This document shows, piece after piece, positions 1 through 9,849 of a stretch of DNA of 64,000 bases. Position numbers and translations under genes: made by a program. A model generated the notes under the pieces. That model saw only the letters and a program-made list of their open reading frames with translations, was not told the DNA's origin and did not search any database. The stretch lies in NCBI RefSeq assembly GCF_022201045.2, contig NC_068560.1, positions 2,294,001-2,358,000 of the forward strand, given 5' to 3'. The DNA is from Citrus sinensis. Taxonomy: Eukaryota; Streptophyta; Magnoliopsida; Sapindales; Rutaceae. Within the stretch, counting starts at the first letter, position 1, and every line of letters starts with the position of its first letter.

Positions 1-23
1 CGATGTTGCAGCCTCTGTATTAA

Positions 24-353
24 ATGAGGAAAGCAGGCGGAAAAAATAAGGAAAACAGACAAGCAAGTTCGCAGCAAGCGGAGGCACTATCGGTGACGAG
101 AGGGAGATCAACGGAACGTGGCCCCAGTGGGAGTCACAATCATGATAGATCAAAATCCAGAAGTAAGAAGAATGTTAAATGCTACAACTGTGGCAAGAAA
201 GGGCACGTCAAGAAAGAGTGTTGGAGTAACCAGAAGAGAAAAGAAGGTAAAGAACCTGAGTCATCAAATGCTCAGGGGTGTGTAGTAAGTACCTCGAATG
301 ATGGCGAAATTCTATACAGCGAGGCAACAACTGTTTCAGAAGGCAGAAAATGA
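24..353 (+). pseudogene. copia gag C-terminal fragment with CCHC zinc knuckle
   Basis: This open stretch of 109 residues carries one CX2CX4HX4C zinc knuckle (CYNCGKKGHVKKEC) at residues 53-66. In copia gag proteins this motif binds element RNA during packaging. A basic, serine-rich region precedes it, as is usual before the knuckle. The main gag capsid-like domain lies outside the window on the left. The ATG at 24 is unlikely to be a true start; it is only the first methionine after the break. A stop separates this part from the protease. Confidence 0.85.
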
Positions 354-368
354 CTATCTGATGTCTGA

Positions 369-911
369 CTTATAGACTCAGGAGCTACCTGGCACATGAC
401 CTCTCGGAGAGAATGGGTCCACACATATGAACCTATCTCAGGAGGATCTGTATATATGAGTAATGATCATGCCTTGGAGATCGCTGGTATTGGTACTATT
501 AAAATAAAAATGTTTGATGGTACAATTCGCACAATTGGGGAGGTACGACATGTCAACGGCTTGAAGAAAAATCTATTGTCTCTGGGACAAATGGATAGTC
601 ATGGGTGCAAAACTCATGTGGAGAATGGAATTATGAAGATCATTAAAGGCGCGCTTGTATTGATGAAGGTATAAAAGATCGATGCTAATCTATTCATGCT
701 TAAAGGAGAAATACTACAAGAGGCTGATGCGTGTGTCGCATCAAATGGAGAAGAGTCAACGATAATGTGGCATCTCAAACTTGGCCACATGTCAGAACAA
801 GGTTTGAAGATTTTCTCTGATCGAAAATTACTTTCGGGGCTCAAATTGGTAAGTTTACCATTTTGCGAGTATTGTGTTACAAGTAAGCAGTATAGATTAA
901 AATTCAGTTGA
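369..911 (+). pseudogene. copia protease and GAG-pre-integrase region, broken
   Basis: An aspartic protease active-site motif (LIDSGATWHM type) starts at 369, immediately after an in-frame TGA at 366. The following protease C-terminal part is open to a TAA at 672. The next open stretch (696-911) contains the GAG-pre-integrase zinc-binding segment, with WHLKLGHMS and a CEYC pair, then ends at a TGA at 909. In intact elements this region cuts the polyprotein and begins integrase. The three stops show it is non-functional. Confidence 0.8.
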
Positions 912-941
912 TTTATTGCTAGAAGTAAATGCATTCTAGAC

Positions 942-1751
942 TTGATTCATTATGATGTTTGGGAATCACCGGATATATTCATGGGAGGTACAAAGTACAT
1001 GGTGACTTTCATTGATGATTATTCCAGAAGATGTTGGGTGTATCAAATTAAGAAAAAGTCAGATGTATTTTCAGTGTTTAAAGAATACAAAGTGCGGGTG
1101 GAACTTGAATCTGGTAACAAAATCAAGTGCTTGAGGACAGATAATGGTGGAGAGTATACAGACGGCGAGTTTTTTGCTTTCTATAAACAAGAAGGTATTC
1201 AGAGGCAGTTCACGGTGGCATACACTCCTCAACAAAATGGAGTGGCAGAGTGGATGAATAGAACTCTTACAGAATAGATAAGAGCTATGTTGAGGACTGC
1301 TGGTCTACCCAATTCATTCTGGGCAGAAGCAGCCAAAGCTGCTTGTTATATAGTAAATCGATCGCCATCTACAACAATTGGGCTGAAGACAGCGATGGAG
1401 ATGTGGGCTGGAAAACTAGCTGATTATTCCTACCTACATGCATTTGGATGTCCTGTGTACGTGATGTACAATGCCCAAGAAAGAACAAAGCTGGATGCAA
1501 AATCTAGAAGATGTATCTTCTTAGGGTATGCTGATGGAGTAAAGGGGTATCGTCTGTGGGACCCTACTGCCCACAAGATCGTCATCAGCAGAGATGTTAT
1601 TTTTATAGAAGATCAACTGCAAAGGAGAGATGAGGATGATAGCAGTGTAAAAGAAAAGTCAGAGACTATGCCGATATATGTGGAAAATAATCCAGAAGAT
1701 TCAGATTCTTCTGAAGCAGCACCAGAGCACGAGCAACAAGTACCAGTCTAG
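942..1751 (+). pseudogene. copia integrase core, interrupted
   Basis: The retroviral-type integrase core is clear. The first aspartate lies in the D(V)WE segment after 950, followed by TFIDDYSRRCWVY, then LRTDNGGEY with the second aspartate. The catalytic glutamate lies in the TPQQNGVAEWMNRT region, where NGVAER is usual, so the arginine after the glutamate is replaced by tryptophan. A TAG at 1275 splits the domain. The second piece (1287-1751) carries HAFGCPVYV and the chromodomain-like IFLGYADGVKGYRLWDP tail typical of copia integrase. Integrase inserts element DNA into the host chromosome, but this copy is dead. Confidence 0.9.
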
Positions 1752-1782
1752 TTCGAGGCTCTAGAAGTTCGTCGGTCAACTC

Positions 1783-2592
1783 GTGAGAGACGACCGCTCG
1801 GAGTATGTCACAGAGATCAATGTTACGTACTGTCTTCTAACAGAGGATGAAGAGCCATCAACTTTCCATGAAGCTTTAGAAAGCTTAGATGTTTCTTTGT
1901 GGATGACAGCAATGCAGAAAGAAATTGAAGCTCTACACAAGAATAAGACATGGGAACTTGTACCACTACCACATGGAAGAAAAGCCATTGGAAACAAATG
2001 GGTCTACAAGATCAAACGTGATGGCAATAAAAGGTATCGTGCAAGATTGGTAGTGAAAGGATATGCTCAGAAAGAAGGTATTGACTTCAACGAGATATTT
2101 TCTCCGGTGGCTCGACTCACAACAGTCAGAATAGTCTTGGCAATGTGTGCTACATTTGACCTACATCTAGAGCAGTTAGATGTGAAAACTGCATTTCTCC
2201 ATGGAGAACTTAAAGAAGAAATACATATGCTCCAACCAGAAGGTTTTGCAAAAATAGGAAAGGAGAACTTGGTTTGCAGGTTGAACAAATCTCTATTTGG
2301 TCTCAAACAAGCGCCGAGGTGTTGGTATAAGAGATTTGATTCCTTCATCATGAGCCCTGGATACAACAGAATCAGTTCAGACCATTGTGCATATTACAAG
2401 AGGTTTGAAGAAAATGATTTCATTATTTTGTTGTTGTATGTGGATGACATGTTGGTAGCAGGCCCCAACAAAGATCGAATCCAAGAATTGAAGGCACAAT
2501 TGGCTAGGGAGTTTGAAATGAAGGACTTGGGACCAGCAAACAAGATTCTAGGGATGCAAATTCACCGAGATAGAAATAACAGGAAGATTTGA
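1783..2592 (+). pseudogene. copia reverse transcriptase domain
   Basis: This is the longest open piece of the element. It shows the RVT_2 start (AMQKEIEALHKNKTWELVP), the ARLVVKGYAQKEGIDF block, LDVKTAFLHGEL with one catalytic aspartate, SLFGLKQAPRCWY, and the LLYVDDMLVAG active-site motif at about 2434-2466. Its frame differs from the upstream integrase, so a frameshifting indel lies between 1751 and 1783. A TGA at 2590 ends it just before RNase H. The enzyme would copy element RNA into DNA; the domain itself is nearly complete, but it has no intact polyprotein context. Confidence 0.92.
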
Positions 2593-2768
2593 CTTTCACA
2601 GAAGAACTATTTGAAGAAAATCTTGTGGCGCTTCAACATGCAAGATTGTAAGTCAATTTCTACCCCACTTCCTGTTAATTTCAAATTATCCTCAAGTATG
2701 TGTCCTAGCAATGAAGCAGAGAGGAAGGAGATGTCTCAGTACCGTATGCATCAGCAGTAGGAAGTTTA

Positions 2769-3299
2769 ATGTTCGCTATGATATGTACTAGACCAGACAT
2801 TGTACAAGCAGTGGGAGCAGTCAGTCGATACATGGCGAATCCTGGTAGAGAGCATTGGATAGCTGTGAAGAGGATTCTAAGATACATCAGAGGAACCTCA
2901 GATGTTGCATTATGTTATGGAGGATCAAAGTTTATTGTTAGGGGCTATGTGGATTTAGATTTTGCAGGAGACATTGATAAAAGGAAATCCACTATTGGTT
3001 ATGTGTTTACACTTACGGGAGCAGCTATAAGCTGGGTTTCGAAACTGCAGACCGTTGTGACCTTATCTACAACAAAAGCAGAATACATGGCAGCTACACA
3101 AGCTTGTAAGGAAGCGATTTGGATACAAAGGTTATTGGAGGAGCTTGGTCACAAACAAGAGAAAATTTCTGTGTTTTGTGACAGTCAGAGTGCCTTGCAC
3201 ATTGCAAGGAATCCAACCTTTCATTCCAGGACAAAACACATAGGAGTTCAGTATCACTTCGTTCAAGAAATAGTGGAAGACGGAAGTGTGGATTTATAG
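2769..3299 (+). pseudogene. copia RNase H domain
   Basis: The reading frame returns to that of the integrase. It covers the end of the reverse transcriptase connection (TRPDIVQAVGAVSRYMANP) and the RNase H domain. Recognisable parts are YVDLDFAGD with a catalytic aspartate, STTKAEYMAA with the glutamate, and FCDSQSALHIARNP with another aspartate, followed by HIGVQYHFVQE. RNase H removes the RNA strand during reverse transcription. A stop at about 3297 cuts off the last residues, and a frameshift precedes the domain. Confidence 0.9.
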
Positions 3300-3466
3300 A
3301 AAATCCATACGAAAGAGAACGTAGTAGATGTTTTGACCAAGCCAATCAATACTGACAAGTTTGTCTGGAGTAGATCCTCTTGTGGCCTAGCAGAGACGTA
3401 GGCAACATGATTATGGTGAAGCAGAAAGGATGGTGTGGAGATTGATTGATTCTCAATCTAATCTCC

Positions 3467-3477
3467 AAGTGGGAGAA
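3467..3477 (+). promoter_or_regulatory. Polypurine tract of the copia element
   Basis: A purine-rich run, AAGTGGGAGAA, lies directly before the TG that opens the 3' LTR. This is where plus-strand DNA synthesis is primed in LTR retrotransposons. Confidence 0.8.
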
Positions 3478-3940
3478 TGTTAAAGTCATGGCTGGCACCG
3501 GCCATCTAGATGGGCGGTGCCATGCCATTCAACACAGCCCGCCATTCTTGGTGGTGCCGTGTTGACTTGTTATAAAAAAAAAAAAAAAAGAGCCAAAATT
3601 TTGGCTGTATAAAGAGGGCTTCCCACCCTCATTTTTGCATTCAATTTGTGAGAGAGAAAAACAGAGAGCTTGAGTAATTTTCAGAGCTTAAAATTATAAA
3701 GCTCTTGTGAGTCTAGTGAGTGAGAGATTGGGTGTATTGAGGTTCTGGGAAGTGAGCCAAAATATTATAATACTTGTAATCCTCATATCACTAGTGAAAT
3801 ATTTTCCTTCTGTCTTCGCCCGTGGACGTAGGCTAAAAGCCGAACCACGTTATTTTTAGTGTCCTCTTTTGTGCTTGTTCTTTATTTTCTTCCAATTTTA
3901 TTTTAGATGCGTGTCTGCTTCGCCCACCAATTTCCTAACA
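3478..3940 (+). repeat. 3' LTR of the copia element (463 bp)
   Basis: The LTR starts with TGTTAAAG just after the polypurine tract and ends with CCTAACA, giving the expected TG...CA ends. A TATA-like box (TGTATAAAGAG) lies near 3606-3616. The next five bases, ATTGC at 3941-3945, should be the target-site duplication; its partner is outside the window. The flank matches an element-free paralogue near 10826 (see findings), which supports the right boundary. Confidence 0.88.
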
Positions 3941-5002
3941 ATTGCATAATCAAATTGTTCAAGATCGTCTTATAATTTAATTTTTCAAAAGATATGAAAA
4001 ATATTATGATATTTGTTACTTAAATTTTTCCATGACTGGGATTGAATTTACTTTGCACTTGCCTTGTTGAGCAATAAAACTCATTGTGTTATTGGCTAAT
4101 CAAAATTCTAAAACCAACAGACAATTAAATAACCAATGTTTGGGAAACAAAAATTCTCCTCTTTCTCATATTTCTTGTTCACCCAAACAAACTTTGATAA
4201 TTGATCTGCGATATCAATATTATTCTAGGGACCAAAATTGAATCAAGAATAAGAAAAAGAAACGATTATTTATGCATGCAAAATAATTTGCAAACTAACA
4301 GCATAAGTTAAATTGCAGATACGTAAAAACAACAAGAATGGATTTAATTCTAGCCTAAAATTAAGAACTTTTCAAAAAAAAAAATTAACTTATTTTCGAT
4401 TGGGTATTGCTGCATATGTAACTTTTAATTCATTTGATGGCATTAAAAAAAAAAAGGTTTGAATTGCTATTTCTTGGCACTGTGAGAAAGTGGAATCGCA
4501 TCAGAAAAACAAAATTCATGAATCGCACGAGAATGAAATTATCCGAATTTTTTTATATTTTGAATCCTTTCCGTCCTGATTTTCTTTCTATCTCAAATTG
4601 CTTGTCAAAGTTTTAGGCCTTTGAGAGATAAGAAAAAACGTGAGAGAGAGAGAGAGAGGGAGAAGAAGATCAGAAGAAGCACCATTAAGAGATAAGAAAA
4701 AAGTTATGGGATTTGGTGTGTAATACGGAAAGCTCAATGTAAATTAAATCCTAACTATAAAAAAATTTAAATGACGTGGCATAATTTCTTACAAAATTCA
4801 GAAAAAATTAGATTAAGAGAGGATTCATATCCGAATCAAACACCCTTCAGATTTCAGTCAATGAATATTAATAATTAAATGTAATTTAATCGGATAAAAA
4901 CACCAAAAATTAAGTCCTCAATTTTCTTGATGAAAATATTACAGTGGAGTATTTTCCAAACAAAATACTACTAGACTTAAAAGACGGAACCATACAAGTA
5001 GC
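3941..5002. other. Intergenic; start shared with 10.83 kb
   Basis: No gene is visible. The first 150 bases or so after the LTR match about 10830-10990 in the same orientation, with substitutions and small indels. A short GA microsatellite lies at about 4640-4660. The rest is AT-rich with scattered stops in all frames. Confidence 0.6.
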
Positions 5003-5313
5003 ATGGAAGCAGATTCTAGGAGTGCAGATAACAAGATTACCCGGCCTCCAAATCCAATGGGAAGTGGTCATATACCAGTGGCAATTAAAATAGTGCAGCT
5101 TTTTCTAATTCTTTTTCCATTTTCTTTATTTTTTCAGAAAACAACTGCTTATTTGATGATGTTTTTGTGCCTTGCGAAGCTGCAAATAACATTACAGGAT
5201 GTCGTAGAGGTAGAAGAAATGATTGTTCCGGTTACAAAATAGTACAATTTTTTTACCATCTTGGGGCTACAATATCCTTTATGGCGGATCAAGAGGATAT
5301 TGTCGGTAAATGA
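5003..5313 (+). CDS. Possible two-exon gene for a small cysteine-containing protein
   Basis: This is a tentative model. Exon 1 (5003-5066) and exon 2 (5138-5313) are separated by a 71-bp intron with a strong T-rich tract and a TTTTTTCAG acceptor, but a weak donor (GTCATA). Splicing keeps one open frame of 79 residues ending at TGA 5311-5313. Exon 2 encodes four cysteines spaced CX8CX8CX7C within about 30 residues, next to a basic GCRRGRRNDC patch. I do not recognise a family and see no signal peptide. The unspliced frame from the same ATG is open for a similar length, so the sequence could be non-coding. The copies near 10.8-11.6 kb do not clearly include it. Confidence 0.3.
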
Positions 5314-5644
5314 ATAAAATGTAACCTTTCATATAATTGAAAGGTATATTGTCTTTTTACACAACAAATGTGTGAATTTATTTCAGAACAATATTTAGGA
5401 AGAGAAAGCGTAATTAAACCGATATGTATAAACTAACATAACCAATATGTTGACACACATAGTAACTTTTATTTATTTATTTTCCTTTTAAGGAAATCAT
5501 TTTGTAAATAAAGAAAACCTCTTTTACATATCAAGAGATCTTGTAAGCTGAATTGAACCAAACTAAGATACTAACATGATTGATAGGTAACAATATACCT
5601 ATCATTTATTTAATTAAACATAACATTAAAAAATAGCACTACAC

Positions 5645-5885
5645 TTAACCCATACGGTCGGGGTTTCTCCCATATTGAGGGACAACAAGAAGATCAAGGT
5701 TGTCATTCACCATATCATCATCAGCAATACTGTGCCACGGCTGGACGTTCACAGTCTCCGACCACTTATTACCTGAAAAATTCATATTAGAAAATATATT
5801 TATAAATGCATATACTAAAATAAGAATTATAAATGAAATAAACTGAAATGAAGTTGGCCTGTAAACCTGCACAGGTAGTTTCCAT
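5645..5885 (-). CDS. Two-exon gene for a 48-residue protein, copy A
   Basis: On the minus strand exon 1 is 5867-5885 and exon 2 is 5645-5772, joined across a 94-bp GT-AG intron in phase 1. The product has 48 residues, starts METTCAGNKWSE and ends in the conserved stretch NDNLDLLVVPQYGRN. Copy B at 33073-33310 has the same exon lengths (19 and 128 nt), the same phase and the same length, with no indel in coding sequence, while the introns differ in length. The protein is acidic in its middle (ADDD) and has no signal peptide or membrane segment. I do not recognise the family. A 5' leader similar to that of copy B (CAAACCGGAAGCAA) lies upstream, with a TATA-like run at about 5978-5990. Conserved splicing and frame argue for a real gene, though this copy has lost the distal upstream region to insertions. 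Confidence 0.55.
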
Positions 5886-5899
5886 GTTCGCAGAAAGAT

Positions 5900-7593
5900 C
5901 TCTGCTTACGGGGAAGAAAGCTCAAAAGTAGTTAAGTTGCTTTTGCGATTTCTTGCTTCCGGTTTGATAATTTGATGTAATATATATAGGTGATTCAAGT
6001 ATGCCTCTTGATTCCCAAAAGAAAAAAAAAGGTATGCTGTTGGGTAAGTAGATAAAGAATAACCGGCTACAGTTCAATTACACTAATTACAAGGGAAAAC
6101 TGTCGCAATTAACACAGCAGACTTTTCTTTCGCATCTCATTGCTACAATAATTTTGGAAATTACAAAGTTTCTTTTAGTCGGTTTCGTCTTGGACATAGC
6201 TAGTGAAAGATGGTTTTGGAAATGAAAATTTCCAATTACCAATTTCAATTTTGTTATTAAAAAGAAAATCATTCCGTCAAAAGTTTATTTTCTAACATAT
6301 AAAGGGGGAAAATAAAAAAAAAGCTTAAATTCAAAGTGATGAAATTTTAATAGTTTAAATATTTGGATTGTCATGTTTGACAATGGTTCTTAATTTGTTT
6401 ATAGTCTTACGATATTTTTTCTTTGTTTGACGTAAGTGTGAGACAACAATGAAAATTTGTCTATTCCAATTTTATTAAGATCTTATCATCAGAATAATAA
6501 TAATAAAATTTGTTTGATTGTATAAGAAAATTTGTATGATAAATTATAAATGGACTATTATTATAATTATTTTAAATAATCGAATTTGCTAGACTTGATC
6601 AATTGAGCCAATAAAAGAAATAAAGTCACTAATGTCCTATTAAAAAACTTGACATGCATTATGCATGTCTCCAAATAATTCAAATGAGAAACACATCAAA
6701 TTAGTGAAGATCAATTTCCAATTCGTAACAGATGTTAATAACGCAGGCATGCATAAATGAAACAATTAATAAAATGATACAACCATGGAAAGAGACAGAT
6801 TTTACTTGTTTAATTATTATTCAATAACAATTTCCCTGATACCCCAAAAAGAATAATATAATTTCCAGGCCAAAGCAAATAATAATTCAAGGTTGGCATA
6901 GATTAGAGATCGACGGCTGAATTTTTATCTTTTACGTGAGATTAACTACTGTTGAAGTGCATATTCCAAACGTGGGTCCAGAGAATAAATAATTGTACAT
7001 AAGAAGACAAAGTAGTAATGCCCATAACGTGGGAGATAAAATGGGCGCACAGTTTAGGTAAGATTAAAACGGAGCTTCAGGATGTATCCTAGTCGCAGTC
7101 TCGCAGATTGCAAAAATAAATATGAAAAAGTTGCCTCTGGTTTATCCAAAAAATCCAAAGGATATGTTTTATTTAAAAGTTGAAATCATAAATTTGCCTC
7201 ATTGGATTAATTAAATGCATCAAATTCAAGTTCAAATTTATTTTACAATCACAAAAAAACTTATCTATTTATTAGTTATTTGTCCAATTGCATAATTTAA
7301 ATGCTCGAAATCTAATTAAATCCATTAAAAACAAGGTCTAAGATCTAATATATTTGATCCAATCTACCAAATGTCTAATTTAATATTAAAAAGCCATCAA
7401 AATGAAATTTATTATTTGAAAAAGAGAACAAAAACTTTTATTTATTTTCTTGTTTAAAATGTCGGATCTCAATAATTTTGAATTATATATCATTAAATCT
7501 TACTCGAATTTAGGCCCACTAAGATTTAGTTAAAGATAATTCTCTAATTTGAAAGTGAATTTTTCCATAAATAATTTATTTGATGTAATATAT
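5900..7593. other. AT-rich spacer upstream of the copy A gene
   Basis: No gene is seen. About 6985-7150 matches 11450-11640 in direct orientation (shared GTACATAAGAAGACAAA, GTCGCAGTCTCG). The run TTTGATGTAATATAT occurs both near 5970 and near 7580, so this spacer may be an insertion or duplication flanked by a short direct repeat. Confidence 0.5.
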
Positions 7594-7728
7594 GGGCTCG
7601 TTTGGTATGCCGGATTGGATTGGATTGGATAAGATTGGATTGAATTAGATAATACTGGATTATATATAATACTATGTTGTGTTTAGTGCAATATTAGATT
7701 GGACTATAAATAATCATGTTTTATATTA

Positions 7729-8288
7729 GGGATATTATCATTTTCTCACCAAAGGTATTCTGACACATTATGTCAGTACCACGGTTTGGTAAAACCATCA
7801 GTTTACTACCAAACGTTTAAACTGTTAGCATTTTTCCACCATTCCCCGTTAAAACTCAGTTAATATGTAACGAAAAATTTATAAAATGTCAATTTTACAC
7901 ATGGAGCGTAAAAGACCATGTAATTAACCTTTTATGAATTTTGTAATTAAATCATCATTTGCTGTTCTTCCTTTTTAAAGGGCAAAAATTACCCTTTATG
8001 AATTTTGTAAAATTGACCTTTTAAAAGACCATGTAATTAACCTTTTATGAATTTTGTAATTAAATCATCATTTGTTGTTCTTCCTTCTTAAATGGCAAAA
8101 TCGTCTTTTACGCTCCAGGGGTAAAATTGACCTTTTATGAATTTTCTGTTACATATTAACTGAGTTTTAACAGAATCGTGGGAAAATGCTAACAGTTTAA
8201 ACGTTTGGTGGTAAACTGATGGTTTTATCAAACTGTGGTACTGACATGATGTGTCAGAATACCTTTGGTGGGAAAATGATAATATCCC
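7729..8288. mobile_element. MULE-type MITE with long inverted repeats, nested
   Basis: The ends GGGATATTATCATTTTCTC and GGGATATTATCATTTTCCC (reverse complement of the right side) start inverted repeats of about 180-200 bp that run nearly the length of each half. A perfect 9-bp target duplication, TTTATATTA, is at 7720-7728 and 8289-8297. Long terminal inverted repeats plus a 9-bp duplication define Mutator-like elements. There is no coding capacity. It lies wholly inside the Harbinger-like element, so it is the younger insertion. Confidence 0.85.
7909..8088 (+). repeat. Internal direct repeat of the nested MITE
   Basis: About 67 bases beginning AAAAGACCATGTAATTAACC occur at about 7909-7975 and again at about 8022-8088, with a handful of differences. 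The repeat fills the loop between the inverted repeats. Confidence 0.7.
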
Positions 8289-9099
8289 TTTATATTATAA
8301 TATTACAATTTACAAGTTATTATTATTATTAATATTATTATAGACTAAAATTTTGTATTATTAATTATACAAATCAACCTCAATGACATTAATGAAATAT
8401 AAATAATAATTTAAACAATTTTTATTTTGTTAAATATGTATATGATATTTATATTATTTTTATTCAATAATATATTATTTTATAAAAAATTTTCTTTTTG
8501 AATACTAATTTAATAATTAATTTATAATGTAAATTTGGAATTATAAAAATATTTAATAATTAAATAAATTAAAATAGAATTTTAATTTAATGTGAAATTA
8601 ATAATGATTTTTAGTATAATTTATTATTTACATTATTAAAATCAATATTTTTTATTACATTTATCACATATTACTATAATTTTAATAGTTATAAATTATT
8701 ATGTTTAATTGAGTTATCAATATAATCCAATACTAATCCATGACCCCCCGGGATAATTTCCTTTACAAAATTAAGATTAGCTTGTGAGTCCAAGATAACT
8801 AAATTCCAATAACCTTGATAGCACCAAACATGAGATAAAGATAAAATTTTAAAAACAGAGTCCAATCCCCACTTTTAATCCTCCAACCAAACATGCCCAT
8901 ATATGTCTGCCTATATATGGATTGAAGGTGAGTGCACTGTATATAATGAATCAAAAGGATCGTGAGTCCGATTCGGAGAAAGAATCACGTTCCTATTAGT
9001 TGTACAGAAAAATTGCGGTAGATAAATTAGTAATTAATTTCATAGTTAAATAGGAATGGAAAAGGAGAATCAATTCAAATAAAAAAGAACAGAAGAACA

Positions 9100-9560
9100 A
9101 GAATAATTAGCTAACTGGCCATCAATTTTTATCTTTTTATAAGAATAAGAATAATTAGCTAATTTTTTCTTTTCTAAGAATAAGAATAATAATTTATTCG
9201 GCCAGATTTTTGCATTAATAGATATCGATAGTTGTCCCATAGGTGGTTAGAATAATTAGCTAGCTCGCCGGATCATTTTTTTTTCTTTTATAAGAATAAG
9301 AACAATAATTAGCTAACTGGCCATCAATTTTTATCTTTTTATAAGAATAAGAATAATTAGCTAATTTTTTCTTTTCTAAGAATAGGAATAATAATTTATT
9401 CGGCCAGATTTTTGCATTAATAGATATCGATAGTTGTCCCATAGGTGGTTAGAATAATTAGCTAGCTCGCCGGATCATTTTTTTTTCTTTTATAAGAATA
9501 AGAACAATAATCGAACAGGCTAATTTTTACTTTTCTAAGAATAAGAATAATAATCTATTC
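9100..9560 (+). repeat. 202-bp tandem duplication plus partial third unit
   Basis: A unit containing GCTAACTGGCCATC, TTCGGCCAGATTTTTGC and GATATCGATAGTTGTCCC occurs at about 9100-9301 and 9302-9503 with very few differences, followed by a degenerate partial unit to about 9560. The near identity of the two full units shows a recent duplication. Copy B has single-copy versions of parts of the unit. Confidence 0.85.
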
Positions 9561-9849
9561 GTCCAGAATTTTACGCTTCTTGAAATATTCTCATGTCAAT
9601 AAGATATGATTTATTACTAAAATTTAATTGAAATTTGCGTGAAGAAGATGATTTACTACTGAAATTTAATTGACAATTGCATAAAGATGAAGTGCAGTTT
9701 ATCATTACAGTTTGAGAAGTGATGAACTTGGAAGCTAAGAAATAAGTTTAAACTTCCGTTAGTTTTCAATTTTAATTAGTTAACGAGGTTAGGTTTTGGC
9801 GTTTAGATAGGAAAATTGTAAATGAATTGAATCTTATCTTATAATTCTT

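Larger units (their letters stand above)
1..3940 (+). mobile_element. Decayed Ty1/copia LTR retrotransposon, 3' part
   Basis: Domains run in copia order: gag zinc knuckle, protease, integrase, reverse transcriptase, RNase H, then a polypurine tract and a 3' LTR. Integrase ahead of reverse transcriptase marks the copia superfamily, and the motifs resemble the Tnt1/Tork type. The 5' LTR, primer-binding site and most of gag lie left of the window. The coding part is broken by stops at about 366, 672, 909, 1275 and 1749, a frame change between 1751 and 1783, a stop at 2590 and a further frame change before 2769. The element cannot encode an intact polyprotein. Most domain sequence is still easy to recognise, so decay is moderate. 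Confidence 0.95.
7594..8898. mobile_element. PIF/Harbinger (Tourist)-like non-autonomous element
   Basis: The left end GGGCTCGTTTGGT and the reverse complement of the right end, GGGCATGTTTGGTT, are near-identical terminal inverted repeats. ATAT flanks both sides, compatible with the short AT-rich target duplications of this superfamily. The interior is very AT-rich and has no transposase. A separate MULE-type element has inserted at 7729-8288. After removing that element the host copy is about 0.74 kb. The superfamily call rests on end sequence only. Confidence 0.65.

Noticed and set aside
1..3940. Endogenous pararetrovirus or other viral insertion
   Set aside because: Domain order, LTR ends, polypurine tract and integrase show a copia retrotransposon. 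No movement or coat protein was seen anywhere in the window.
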